Positions 32,101 through 44,466 of a DNA stretch of 64,000 nt are shown in pieces. Location of the stretch: the NCBI GenBank assembly GCA_000320605.2, contig KB445792.1, positions 2,380,717-2,444,716 of the forward strand. Reading direction: 5' to 3'. Every line of letters begins with the position of its first letter. The stretch's first letter is position 1. Source of the stretch: Gelatoporia subvermispora B (taxonomy: Eukaryota > Basidiomycota > Agaricomycetes > Polyporales > Gelatoporiaceae). The notes beneath the pieces are model-generated. The model made no database searches, was not told where the DNA came from, and saw only the letters and a program-made list of their open reading frames with translations. The position numbers and the translations under genes were made by a program.

Positions 32101-34147
32101 TGCAAGGTTTACCATCAGTACATTGCAATGTGATAGAGACGATGTACCTACTCATGAGCTGCATCTTGAACGCATCTCCCATCAAGTCTACGCCGGCCAT
32201 CAATGGATGAATGCAGCACCAATGAAGTATTGTGCAAACGTACCGCGAGCAGTCTTGTCATCGACAGCGCGCGTGATCGGAGCCAGGATCCACACACAAT
32301 CGCACTTCTTCATGTAGTCCTTCGCGATGTTATTACGCGCAGCGTTCGCATCAGCAACACCGGGCAAGTCGACAAGAATCGCGCCTGTTGAGAGGGCACG
32401 AGCATCGCACTTGACGTTGACCTGACGGATGAGAGGCCAGAGCGCGGGATCGTTGGAAGTGTCTCCATCTTTCTTCTTGCTGCTGCTACTATCCTTCTTG
32501 CCGATGGACTTGAAGACCTTGTCCATAAGGCTAGGCTCCTTGTCCTTCGATTTCTCTTTCTCCTTGCCCTTATCCTTCTTGGATTTCTTCTCGCCCCGCT
32601 TCTCCTTGGAATCGATGTACTTGGCAATCTCCTTTCCGAACTCCTTGGAATTGGGAGCGGAGATGTGCTTCGTCGTGCCCAAAATTGCGGCAATTCCTGG
32701 GCAAGCTTGAGGAGCAATAAAGACAAGAGAGACAATTGAAACGAACTCGGATCCCGTGCAATAATCTGATCTACGGACATCTTGGCGATCATGTCCTGCG
32801 TGATTGTCGGATATACAGCGTGCACCTTGTGTACAGTCTCGTCAATCGATCCGTAACCGACTCTAGAATAGAACATACCTTCTGCCATGCAACGCCTGCA
32901 TCACTTCGCAGATCGTTCGCTCTCTTGACGTGACCATCTTCGTCAATCAAGTCATCGAGAAGAACACCGAGCTCTTGCCGCCATTCCTGCTCCGAAAGGA
33001 ATGAAACATCTGCGTCGATGGTCTTCTTGTTATGATAGGCAATTTCGGTTACCACCGCCGTGCATGCTGTGTAGTCAATCAGTGCTGCCGAATGGCTACC
33101 TCAAGTTCTATGATCACCTCGCATCCCGCTGGTGGGCACAATGTTGTCTAGGCCGTGACGTCAGGGGCATGCTCAGGGTCGCACTAACAAGCAAGCTCAC
33201 CATCCAGAATAGCGTTCAAGATAGATGACTTTCCGGCACCGGTGGCTGAAGTACTGGATCAACATGATACCTACTGGCGAGGCCAATACAATGGCTTACC
33301 TCCGCATACAGCGATCATTGTCGTAGGCGCGCCCTGGCTCTGAAGGCTTTAAGCCTCTTAGTAAACCTATTGCGTGCAGAGCGGATTGAGCGAACCTGCG
33401 TACCTCTCGATCTCACGTTCCCAGACGTCCCTGCGCAGTTTACTCCCCATATCGATCTTCTTCACGTTCGTCTTGATTGCCCTGACCATCTTCAACCCTT
33501 CTTTCAGGGCCTCTTCCGGCAGATAGTCAATCTCCTCCGCGAATCGATATAGCTTGTACAGCGCCGCTGGCTCGACAACCCGAGGACGTGGCGAAGACGT
33601 TGGCTCTCGTGCGAGCGGCGTTGATGCTCTGGACGCATCGTGAGCAGGAGCGATGTCGGTCGGATCGGCCTCAGATTTGACGAATGGCTTTAGTTCGTCA
33701 GAGGTAGAGGAACTCGCCTAACGCGGTGCGCGGTGAACATGAGGAACTGTACGCAGGGCAAAGCGTGTGATGCGCTAAGGAGAATACACACAGTGGGTGT
33801 ATCCTCATGGAATGTAGGCTTCACGTCGACAGGCTCAGGTTTGACGATAGGCTTAGGCGCTTCACTCTCCTCGCTGCCATTACCTAACGACGTGCCCCGC
33901 TCGCCCTGGGGCTGCCATGTCTTCGAGTCGGTCAGGGGCTGTGTGGAGAGTACATGCTCCTGATGCTCAGGTTTAACCTTGATATTAGGCACGCTCTGAA
34001 CATAGACACGTCAGTTCACCGAACAACGATGCACGCGACGCGCCAGGGCCGTGTCTGACTCGGCAGGATCTCGGAAGCTATGAGAAGCATGGAAGGAATA
34101 ACAATCACCGTGTTAGCTCCCATGCCCTCGTTCTCCTTGCAACTCAT
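29107..34147 (-). CDS. Large dynamin-superfamily GTPase, nuclear GTPase SLIP-GC-like
   Basis: About 20 exons run from the ATG at 34147 (MSCKENEGMGAN) to the stop at 29107. After a disordered acidic/Pro-rich N-terminus comes the G domain: P-loop CGATGAGKSSILNAIL, G3 ILVDLPGVADANAARNN and G4-like ATKCDD. Inserted are a Lys-rich segment (KKSKKDKGKEKEKSKDKE) in the G domain and, behind it, a basic plus acidic block (RKRKNAGSGKE, KRRRLDY, then long Asp/Glu/Ser runs) that looks like a nuclear localisation region. Helical stalk-like segments follow (VLKEDFRQGLKDLD, LTHLKTFANSVL, LRRHGSWRQDLN, ending EDSDVLYA). This matches fungal relatives of SLIP-GC, which in vertebrates acts in the nucleus on genome stability. 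Two unusual splice features occur here: a 7-nt microexon (32023-32029) and a GC-AG intron near 31950. Confidence 0.82.
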
Positions 34148-34606
34148 TCCCGTGCAATCAAGCTGGGGGATGGATTAGATACTGCGTGTAGCAAAGCAAT
34201 GGTGGTAAGTCAAAGTAAATGTGGCTCGAAAGTGGCCCGACAACGCGCTTGATTGGGGCGCGACGCGGACAACGCGCGCCTCCGAACAACGCGTCGCATC
34301 ACACTCCATCACACCGTGTTTCGTCACGCCTCCGTAAGACTCATGGAGTCGTAAGCGATAGTCGCGATGGCAAGACAAGCCGCAAATACAAGTACAACAT
34401 TATCTACAATACAGCCAAGTGACCACAAACTATGCTATGCCAATCTATGCCCTACGGCTCTACAAGTAACAGTCAAATCCACTCCGACGCGTCGGGTTCT
34501 GGAGTCAGAGCAGAATTACGTGCGCGTGAAGGCCAAGACCGCTCTACCAGAAGGCAGACCATCATGTCCCACTGCTTTTCCGATGTTGTTGAGCAGTCTT
34601 GACACT
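34148..34606. other. Intergenic region upstream of the GTPase gene
   Basis: Holds the GTPase promoter and the 3' flank of the next gene. No gene, RNA or repeat recognised. Confidence 0.5.
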
Positions 34607-37368
34607 TCACCATCGTTGTGGTAACCAGTGACCGCGAAGATGCTTGGCTACATTCTGCTCCACGCTTGTCACAGCATCAAACATCGGAAGATCCACAGCG
34701 TTTTCCTGACTCTCTGATGGCGCCTCTGGAAGGCCCAAGAGTAATGCGCGGCCTTGCGAAAAACGCTGCAAAGCAACAACGGTCGCTCCTTCCGGTGCTT
34801 CTTCTAGCGAAGCCGATTCCTGAGATGATATGTATGAAAGAACGCTGTCCGATCTGAAGTTCACTTCGAGATCGTCTTCCGCACCATACACAGGTTCCAG
34901 GTCCATTGCATCGTCTTCGACATCAAGCTCGCGGGTATCATCTGAGGGAAGAGGCCCTGAAAACACGCTCGCAAGATGTTCCTCATATTGCCGCTCATCT
35001 TCCGAGAAGACTGGTATGTTGTACGTTTCCGCCGCATCCGGATGCAAGAAGTTGGGCCCATCGGAGTCGTAGTCGCCTACGTAAGAATACGTTCCTGTTG
35101 AATCGCCCATGCCCTCCCCATTATCGCCATAATGTTCGGGAGACTCTGGCTGTAGCAAGTGATCGGCAAAGTCCGATGTGTTCGTTAAAGGAGTTTCGAG
35201 TTCAATTCCATTAACGCCAGCTGGAAATTGCGTAGCACATTGGCTAGTCCCAATGTAGCGGACTTGTTGAACGGCATATGCAGGTGCGCGATCTTGTTCC
35301 GCAAGGTCCGAAGCTTCGAGCCACTCAGTGCCCGGTAGATCGATGCCTCCAGCCTCAAAAGCGGTCAATTCACGAGCAAGAGAAGCGAGAGAGCCTTCAG
35401 AAAGGGAGTTCCTCGTATATGGTGGTCGTGAACGAGACAATTTCTGCACAGAGCGTTCTCCAGCTTCCGGGACCGCGGATGACCGTCCATCGACGGGGTT
35501 GTCTGCTGTAGTGACAGGATCTGAGATCTCAGTAGTGATATTGTGTTGATTCGTCGCTTCGGGAGGGTCTGGGGAGATCCTAGGCTCCATCGAAGGTTGA
35601 CTTCCTTGTTCGATAGGACCAATATGAGCGATATCATGAGCAAATGGTGTTTCTTGCGGGACAGGTCGTCCGAAGTACCGGGCTACGCTAGCTGGAGTAG
35701 GCGGTGCGGCCAGAGGGACTAGTCTGCGGCCAACTTGCGATGCTGATTGAGATGGACAAAGAGAGGCACTATCAGCAAGCATCCTGGGGCCACTCGCTTG
35801 CAAAGTCTCTGCGTTCAAACCACGATCTTGAGAAGCTGAGGTATCTGAACTCATGTCCTGATCGAGAACAGCAGCATGCGGTTGAGATATATGCCCGTCG
35901 TTACCAGGAGCCCACGGACGAGCAAGAGTATTGAGAATAATCGTAGACTCTTGCTGAACTTTGGACAGTGCAGAGGGTTCAGAGACAGCATCTAGGCTCC
36001 GACCAAGCTCAATATCCCAGATAATAGATCCGTTCTTCCTTTTCAATTGCGTCGGTCGGGTTTCGTTGGTGATGACAGATCGCAGATCCTCGACTGTGGA
36101 CAAACTCATGACCGACGGATCGTCTTGCAGGGGTTTCTTGGCGATAGCCTTGGAAACAGTGGCACGCTTGGTCAACTTCCTGATCTTCCGAGGTCTTGAC
36201 TCTGCTGAGTCTGAGTTGTCTCTTGTGCTGGCGGAGCTTGCAGACTTATCGGACGTGGGTGTGACAGGGTCATGCTTGCTAGTCGAAGCTTGAGTTGTCC
36301 TGTTCAAGAATATATCTTCCGAGAATAACACGTCCGATTGCTCTAGATACAGTTTACATAACGCAAGCCCCAGGGAGTATGATGGAACTCACGGCGCTTC
36401 TTTGACATACTTTCCACTGCCGTCCTTGCAGAGGCCTTGCCCTTACTGAAGACGCCAATGGTCTTCTCTGGCTTCAGCTGCGGATTTCTCTGAGTACACC
36501 GGCCACGTTGAACGACTCGTGGATATGGACATACTGTCAGACGATTCTTGCCAATATTCGCAGCGGAGAAGCCATGCATCAGAGCAAGGCCAGCAGACAT
36601 GCTCGGCCCCTTGCGTTTGCCCCGCTTGTCTTGTCCCTTTCCCTTCCCAATATTTGAAGCTTCCTCTTCCTCGCCGCTTGGAGGCTGGACAGTCTTGGGT
36701 TGCACTATTGCTCGGTTTGTTCGTCTACGTTCACGCCGTTCGGTGAGACCTGCAGGCAGCCATAGCAATTGAACACGGCAAACATAGCATGTAGAAGAGG
36801 ACTTACGCGCATTACGCTCTTCGTCCGAGTCATCCGGGCTCCTCTGACGCTTCTTACCAGCAGTCTTCCTCCGCTTAGCAATAAACTCGTTGAGCGTGGC
36901 TTGTTTCTTGTCAGTCATGGTCACGTTATTCCTATTGTCCTCTTCCGCTAGTGTACGAGAAGATGGGACGCGTTTCTTCCCTGGTGACTTCGTCTTCTTG
37001 CTTGTGGCTCGTACGGCTACATTCTCTTTATACTTCCTTGGAGGTGTCTTCTTATGATTTGGTAGGATATTCTCTTTCTGGGGATAGTCTTCCGGGACTC
37101 GAGGTTGAAGTATCAGCGTACCCAGCTCAGATTGAACTTCGGCCCGTTCATGGGCTCGAGGGGCTGATTCAGCATCACCGGCACGAGGAGGCGAAAGATC
37201 CCAAGACGCTCTCACAGCTTGGCCCTCTTTAGCATAATTAGATAGATAAGACCTCTGAGAATGGATGAAAGCAGTAATAGAGCGAGTCTTGTCAACCTTT
37301 GCAAGCCCGGATGAGCGGAGGACTGTGGAGCTGAGCGGGACTTTGAGTTCGGTAGCTTCCACCTGCAT
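34607..37368 (-). CDS. Uncharacterised 884-residue nuclear-type protein
   Basis: Exons 37368-36807, 36749-36393 and 36342-34607 join in frame to 884 residues. The N-terminal third is basic, with KKTPPRKYKENVAVR, KKTKSPGKKRVPSSR and AKRRKTAGKKRQRSPDDSDE, which look like nuclear localisation signals. Just before the last of these is KKQATLNEFI, resembling a PCNA-interacting (QxxLxxFF-like) box. Then come GPSMSAGLALMHGFSA and KTIGVFSKGKASARTAVES. The C-terminal two thirds are Ser/Asp/Glu-rich and probably disordered, ending HLRGHWLPQRW. I do not recognise the family. The PIP-like box hints at replication or repair, but that is inference. Confidence 0.7.
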
Positions 37369-37781
37369 GAGCCTAGTACGAACGCAGCCTTGAGAAAGTA
37401 GAGAGTTAAAGTCCCAGAAACAGGAAGAGCGTGTCTGGAATGGCGATAACCGAACGACAGGAAAGGACCATCTGCATGTTATGTTGAACTTCAACACGCA
37501 GCACTTCTCGCGCCGAAGGAGGGCGTTGCGGCAATCGCCGCTCCTCCGATCCGGGAAGTCTCGGGCCGTGTAGCAGTCTCTTCAACTTTATGCTCACAAG
37601 TTCTGCTGTCCTTGAGAGTTTAGTGGCACCTTGGTATTTCAACCTACAGACATGACTGGAATCCTCCTATATAACATCTGCATTCTGCTCTGATACGTTA
37701 CTGGTGAACTGTTCGACTCAATGAGCATCAGTGGCGATGAGTGATACTGAAGTAAATGATTCAGAGCCGTCGGTCTCACCT
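37369..37781. other. Intergenic region
   Basis: Promoter side of the 884-residue protein gene. The 37731-38129 plus-strand frame that starts here is antisense to the next gene. Nothing else seen. Confidence 0.45.
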
Positions 37782-38648
37782 CTACGCCATTTTTACCCAT
37801 ACACCAACACCAGTCACTTCTGTGACATCGTCAAGTGGGGTCTTGAGCTTTCCAGATATCTCAAGTCCATCGTCCAGGATGAACGAAACCTCCGTAGGTC
37901 CCACCACGCCGGTGAATGCCCGACTGCCCGTCACATCTTCGACGTTCCTCGTCGGAAGAATAGCAGAATCGCACTGGAAGAATGGCACGCTCTCCGCAAT
38001 GTTGCATACAAAAGTAAACGTATCCTGACTATTGTCATCGAGCTTAAAGCGCGCGAGCATCTTGTGTTCGGAATCCTTGTCCCGGCCGACGAAACCTACG
38101 AGATGTTCATTGCCGGGTTCTTCGGGTGATGTCTGTCCGATGCATGCATTTGATCAGAAGATCAGCGCGAATGACCATGGTATGCTCACAGTGAGTAGAT
38201 TAACCGAGCTCAATACTGAACGTACACTCTCCATGTCTCAACACTATCCGTCGATGGAAAGTAATAGCAGACGGCGGAGCTTGAAAACTAAGATCATACG
38301 GTTACCTAGCGTGCACTTGGTGCAGCCCCAACGGATTTGATTCAGAAGATAAAATTGGCTGCCAAACTGAGCTGGGTGTGTCTGTTACAGTCCCCATTCC
38401 TTCTGAATCTGGCTGCCACCATTACGACAAATCTCACCCCTTCGCATGGGTTTACGAAAGCTGATATCAGTAGATGAGGCCTCAATATCAATGGTCTGTC
38501 TATGACGAGCCCACATACCCAGGCGTATACGTCCACTTTCCGTAGCTGTGGAGACCACGTTTTCGACATAGACGGGCACACGATCTTTCATATGCAAGTA
38601 GCCCTGCATATGGACGAAGAATCGTTCAAGCAATCGCTGCGGTAGCAT
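37782..38648 (-). CDS. Uncharacterised multi-exon protein
   Basis: The ATG at 38648 opens an exon with LLERFFVHMQGYLHMKDRVP and SGRIRLGMWARHRQTIDIEA. An intron with donor GTGAGA (about 38452) and acceptor AACAG (about 38397) leads on to DTPSSVWQPILSSES. The last exon, after a GTGAGC...ACAG intron, carries GNEHLVGFVGRDKDSEHKML, ARFKLDDNSQDTFTFVCNIA and LPTRNVEDVTG and ends GVGVWVKMA. The alternation of beta-prone segments in the last exon suggests a beta-rich fold. The central exon chain is uncertain. I cannot name a family. Confidence 0.5.
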
Positions 38649-39001
38649 TGATGCAGAGGATACCTATCTACCTATCTATCACTACAGGGCGTAAGAACCG
38701 CTCACTGAGTTTGTGCGTTTTGGGCTAAAGAATAGTGGACCCCGCCGAGCATAGACAAACACGTCGACGTAGCGCTGTAAGCCTGTAACTGTCCAGTATA
38801 ATCGTGCCTCCCGAGAGAGTTGTGCATGTCAGAGTATTACGTCCCTCATTCGCGAGAACATGATCATTTATAACAAATCTGACGCTCATGAAGGATGTCT
38901 TAGTCCTCTTCTGCGAATATACAGCCTAGGACGTGTACACAAAGAACGGGTTCCTGACATAATTATATCAGCCAAAGTGGCCTGGTGAACGCAAGCAACA
39001 C
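38649..39001. other. Intergenic region
   Basis: Contains a short TATC/TACC-rich stretch near 38665-38685. No gene or RNA recognised. Confidence 0.45.
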
Positions 39002-41364
39002 TTACTGTCTGTCGGTCATATCCATGAACGCATGCCTTTGCTTCTCCCGTTCCACATCCGCATCTGTCCAGCCATTCCTCTGCTTCATCTCTTCGACCTG
39101 TTTCCGTTTCTTCTTATTGAGGTATAGATTGGTCCATCGCAAGATATAGCACACGAAGAATTGCGCGCAGAGCAGCACCAAGATAGAGATTTTGCCAGGC
39201 GTGTACGAGGGAGCATCTTTGGGCAGGAACGTCTCCGTGCCAACAATATTGGCGACACAGAAAGAAGCCAGTGTGATCGCGTTGATAGTCACTTTTTTTG
39301 TATGACCGCTCGTGTTACTTGCGTTCCATGCATAGATAATTGCTAGCGAACTGCCGTAGAATCCGATAATCCATGTGGCTGAATGGCATCGATGAATTTT
39401 AGTAGATGTGTGACGGTAGATGAGACGTACCAAAGAGCAAGGCGCCTTTCTGATCGGTGCCATTCAGGCCAACGAGCATCGCGGCACCTACAACTGTGGG
39501 TATGAGACCCAGGACGATGGGTGTCATTCGATCTCTCTGTAGGCTGTGTCAGCGGTATTCACATTCACGAAGTGTACCGCTCACCATTCTATCCGAATAC
39601 CAGCCGCAAAACACGGCACTGAAAATTCCTAGTGCGCCTCCAGGCGTCGACAAAATCAATGTCTGCTTCTGGCTGAAGGGGAGATCAGACAAATGCAGGA
39701 TGTGTACGTATGAGTGACTGACGTGTATCCGAAGCCCTAATTTCGTCAAATGTACAATAAGCCCCACCTCCAGACTCCGGACATATTCCGATACGCACCT
39801 CAACAATGATGTTGGTGACTGAACGTCAAAAATCAGGCATCAGCAACCGTTCCATACCAAGGGCGTGCTCTTACAGTTCGCAAGTCCTCCGTTCGGGATA
39901 TTCGCTGCGATTGTGTAAGTTCGAGTATCCAACATCATCGTCCAATGTCGCACTCACTTATCAGCGTTGATAATACGATCAGCCAGGTCCGTATGTCTGT
40001 GAAGGCCTCAATAAGCTGGTCCCTCTTGAGCCGCTTGTTTTCCGTTCCGCCCTGGTCATCCCTGATGCGCTCGATAGCGGCGACGCGCTCCTCCCTAGTA
40101 AGGAATCGTGCGTGTAGCGGCGAGTCAGGCATCCAGAGCAAAACAGCAATTCCGACCAAGACAGCCAGACCGCCAAGAAGGAGATAAACGATCTTATACG
40201 AGGCAATATTGATGCTGCTGTCGTTGATGAATGAGACTCCCTAAAGAACAAAACCTAAGTCTACGGAGTGGCGGGGAAGTGGAATCATACACACGTAGGC
40301 GAGAAATCCACCAAAAATGCCCGCGACACCGTTCTGCAATATCACGGCTTCATGAGTAGCTCAGGCAGACAAAATGTTAGCGGTACCATCATATAAAACC
40401 ATGCTATCCTTTGCCCCTAAATCGTAGCACCCTCGTTAGCTCATGCATTCTATGGGCCGATAACACGACTTACTTGTTCATCTTTCTTGTAAAACATAGA
40501 TATGATCAGGATCAGAATAGGTGCAACGCAACTCTCGAGCATTCCTGGGATTTCGATGAGAACGCATACAGACATTTATTGTATGCCACTGACCTAAGAT
40601 GAGTCTCATGACGAAGAACGGAGCAAAAGAACGAGGGACCGCGTGAAGTGCCATGACGATTCCCCACAGGATAATGTTCGCTCCCAGATACTTGGCGAGC
40701 CTCGTCTTCTGCGAAATATACATAGACGGGAATACCCAGACAAGAAACCCTGCGATCAGAGCGGATTACACTGGGTATTCAGTGCGTCGGATATGAGTAC
40801 ATACCAACATAAAACGACAGCGCGACTAGGTTGTAACCCTGTTGTGCGATTGACAACCCGTTTCCAAAGTAGCGTGATCTAGCCTTACCTGCCCTGTGAC
40901 GGGGAACCCCATGATACTTTTCCAGAGTTTAAAAGCAATGAAGAAGCCAAAGATTAATGATTTACCTCGCATAACTTAGAGCCGTCTTATCCCTTTACAA
41001 TTGGATAGTCAATATATACTACAGTACAATCCAACGATTCCAAGAACATACGCACAGGTACTGCGTACAATAGACAGCTGCACAGAGTGGGGGAATGACC
41101 ATATCCTGTAAAGCGAGTGAATCCTTGCACTGCATAATCCAGAGATGTTTAACAAACCAGCTTTCTCCGCAATTTCTTGTAGTACTCCTCGCTGAACTCG
41201 ACTGTTCGCTCCAACCCAACCAATTTGAGCGCTTCATCCCTGTCGCGGAGATCAACTTCGATCACATCGACCTCTACGCTTTTCTTTTCCTCCAGCTCCT
41301 CAATTACGTCGCGGCTGCTGCCTCGGCCGGAGTGCGTGCCAATGGTGTCCTTCTCAGAACTCAT
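39002..41364 (-). CDS. MFS transporter, allantoate permease (Dal5) family, tandem copy A
   Basis: Multi-exon gene starting MSSEKDTIGTHSGRG and ending FMDMTDRQ. The cytosolic N-terminus has the family signature DEALKLVGLERTVEFSEEY followed by KKLRRKL. Blocks characteristic of the anion:cation symporter subgroup follow: SIMGFPVTGQ, MYISQKTRLAKYLGANII, SCVAPILILIISMFYKKDEQ, LPDSPxHAR-type MPDSPLHARFLTREERVAA, RDDQGGTENKRL, and WNASNTSGHTKK. The fold should have 12 membrane segments. Dal5/Tna1 relatives carry allantoate, ureidosuccinate, nicotinate or dipeptides by proton symport, but the substrate cannot be read from sequence. Compared with copies B and C it is the most divergent, and it lacks the intron after SGHTKK. 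Confidence 0.87.
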
Positions 41365-41861
41365 AGTGAAGCTATGGGCGTAGCGAATGCGTCACTAGAA
41401 CACCTCATGCTGCTGCCTTATATACCTTGCGGCACAGATAGACTATCATGAAGCGCTGAATTGTGGATGGATATCGGTGGGAAGGGACATCCATAGACGA
41501 TGAGGGCTTCGGCAGAAGCGGGGCATGTGGTGACATTCAAGGCCGTCCCTGAGAATTACCTCGAGGAGCGGCCAAGACCCTGCGCCGATTAGACGCGAGA
41601 TTGAAGGTCGTCTGCACATGACAGAGCACATTGATAAGTCGTTTCGATATATTCGACAAAGCCTTCTCGAATTCTGATGGCGCACATGGAAGTGTGTGTG
41701 TCACATGATAGCGGCGGTCCGTCATCTCATCAGAAGTGGAGCAGAATGCACAGTATAGCTAAAGCTGCTCGTATAATTTGAACAAACAGTGTCATGCAGT
41801 ATACATGAAGAATATGTTCCTATGCAATGTTAAGTGTAGAACGGCAACAACTTTACTTCAC
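41365..41861. other. Intergenic region between transporter copies A and B
   Basis: Promoter of copy A and 3' flank of copy B. No other feature seen. Confidence 0.5.
41417..41424 (-). promoter_or_regulatory. TATA-like box of transporter copy A
   Basis: The minus strand reads TATATAAG about 55 nt upstream of the copy A ATG. Confidence 0.4.
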
Positions 41862-44179
41862 TTACTGTTTATCTGTCAGATCCAGAAATTCATGCCGTTC
41901 CCGCTCTTTCTGCACTTCTGACTCCGTCCAGCCGTGGTGCCGTTGCTCCTCCGCCAGCCTGGCGCGCTTTCCAGTGTTTAGGCGCACATTGATTGAGCGT
42001 AGTAGGAAGGCAATGAACAGCTCCGCTATAAGCAACACCATGATTGCTATCTTTCCCGGAATGTATGCAGGCGCATCTTTCGGTTGAAACACTTCGGTCC
42101 CGATTATATTGCCTAACGCAAAGGAGACCAACGTGATGGCGTTTATCGTGTTCTGTGAGCTAGCTTTAACCAATATTGCCTGCCAGAAAACTACATTCCG
42201 ACCGACCTTCTTTGTATGGCCGCTTGTGTTGCTGGCGTTATACGCATAGACCGACGAGAGCGCACTGCCGAACGTATTCACCAGGTATGTGCCTGTATCA
42301 GCTATCAGCTCTGTTCTCACACTGTAGGAACGTAAGTGTAGTGTTCAACCCTCACCAAAGAGCAATGCGCCCTTCCCATGAGGTTTCCCATTTAGACCAA
42401 TCATGACAGCCCAGCCAACAATTGCAGGTACTAAAGCGAAGACAATCGGCACCATCCTTTCACCCTGTACAATCGCATGAGTCGCATACTAACGGGTGAT
42501 TATAGGCACACCTTGCGATCCGAATACCAACCACAAATCAGAGTAGAGATGGCAGCGACAGCTCCACCTGGAGTTGATAGGATCAAAGTTTGCCGTGATC
42601 TAAGTTGTTACTAGCGTTGGGTCTGACGAGAACGTTGAATAAACCGTACGTGTATCCAAATCCTTTGATGATAATGTTGCTGACTATGTGACGCCGAGAG
42701 TAAGTCTGATAGCGCGACTGTCCCAACCCAATAGGAAGGCCTACAGCTTCCGAGTGCGCCGATGGGGATGCTAGCTATATATTATGTCAAATCCCGTTCT
42801 CGTTTCTGGCGGGTCAGACGTACTCATGAGTGTAGTCAAGACAATAAGCCAGGTACGAATATCGAGTAGCGCCTCGAGAATCTGATCTTTCTTCAGCCTT
42901 CTGTTTTCAGTTCCTCCCTGGTCATCCCGGACGCGTTCAAGAGCAGCGATGCGCTCTTCTCTCGCCAAGATCCGAGCGTGAACAGGTGAATCAGGTAGCC
43001 ATACGATGACAACGGTCCCAACACCAATAGCGAGGCCGCCCAAAACTAAGTAGACTATCTTGTATGGTGGTATGAGATTGCCTTCGTAGAAGGAGATAGC
43101 ATATGCCACAAATCCACCGAAGATCTGTGCGAGACCTACAAGCGGTTATATTAGAGGTCGTTTACCTGTATGCAATGTTCCCACCATTCTGGCGGTTTCT
43201 TAGCTTGGTTAGCGAACTAGGGTAAAGATGTCACAGTCTAACGTACGGTAACGTAGAACCACGAGACCCGAGTAGCCTTCACTGGGTTCAGGACCGAGTG
43301 AAAATGATATCCGTTGTAGGCACACACCTGTTCGTCCTTCTTGTAGAACATGGATATTATCAGGATGAGAACTGGAGCGACGCAGGATTCGCACATGCCT
43401 GCGGCGGATTATAGGTTAACACACAACAATCGAATGTTGGTGTCTTTGCTTACCGAGCAAAAACCGTAATGCGAAGAAGCCACCGAAGGAAGTTGTGACC
43501 GCATGCAGCATTAGAATAATACCCCAGAGTATTACATTGCCTCCGAGATATTTAGCCACGCGCAGCTTCTGAGAAACGTACACTGTCGGGAATCCGAAGA
43601 CTAGAAACCCTACAGACGTCCACGATGAGCATATCTTAGTGCCAACAAGGTGAGATTACCGGCCCAAATAGAATGCGAGCGAAATCAAGTTGTAATGCTA
43701 AGGTCGGTTTCAGTCACAATCCCTCGCAATCACTACGATTATGAACGATACCTGTCCAGTAATTGGCAGACCCATGATACTGTGGTATGTTAGGTAGCGA
43801 GCAGACCATGCGGAATATGACTCGCCTGGCATAGTTCAGAGATGTCTTGTCGCTTAGGCGATCGGCTCAGCTATCGGACAAGACAACACCTAACCATTTC
43901 GAACTAACAGGTATTGTGTGAAGTACACCAGAGCACATATAGGCGGTATCACGGTATCCTGGGCGATAGTTAAGCTATCGCTCCCTTCCAAAACAGAAAT
44001 ATAGTGCGTACCAACTTCCTTCTCAACTTCTTGTTGTACTCTTCGCTGAATTCTTGTGTCCGCTCTTTGCCTACCAGTCGGAGGGCTTCATCCCCATAAT
44101 CAGCTCTTGCAACTGACTGGTAGTCAGAAAGTTTCATCTCCTCCGCGAGATCCGACATGGCATTGTCCGGGTCGGACAT
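41862..44179 (-). CDS. MFS transporter, allantoate permease (Dal5) family, tandem copy B
   Basis: Starts MSDPDNAMSDLAEEMKLS. It shares GDEALRLVGKERTQEFSEEY, NKKLRRKL, LPDSPVHARILAREERIAA, LERVRDDQGGTENRRLKKDQ and EALLDIRTWLIVLTTL with copies A and C, and ends EFLDLTDKQ. An upstream ATG at 44230 exists, but a TATA-like element at 44248-44255 is only about 20 nt from it and 70 nt from 44179, so 44179 is preferred. The intron after SGHTKK (42153-42206) is 54 nt and has no in-frame stop, so retention would add 18 residues in a loop. It is intact as far as can be seen. Substrate unknown. Confidence 0.85.
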
Positions 44180-44247
44180 CGATGAGTTGGTGGTGTGCCG
44201 AGAGGATAGTACCAAGGAGCGAGATAACATTGAAAGGGAGACCCCCA

Positions 44248-44255
44248 CTCATATA
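44248..44255 (-). promoter_or_regulatory. TATA-like box of transporter copy B
   Basis: The minus strand reads TATATGAG about 70 nt upstream of the ATG at 44179. It argues against the upstream ATG at 44230. Confidence 0.35.
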
Positions 44256-44466
44256 CTGTCGATGACACTTCCGAGAAGTCTTCTAGAATCACAACGGCCC
44301 ATACGGAACATCCTGTATCACATGACTCATCCACCTCAAGGTGTAGGATAGTAAAAATACATTCGTTAATTCGATCGTGATAACATTATAATCATGCAGT
44401 ATAGATGAAGAACAAGTTCCTGCGTCATTCAGGTGAGTTTCATCTACGAATTTTCTGCCCAAACAC

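Noticed and set aside
37731..38129. 133-codon plus-strand frame
   Set aside because: Opposite to the last exon of the unidentified minus-strand gene, whose amino acid composition is far more protein-like.
44179..44230. Upstream ATG at 44230 as start of transporter copy B
   Set aside because: The TATA-like box lies only about 20 nt from it, and the extra residues have no counterpart in copies A or C.
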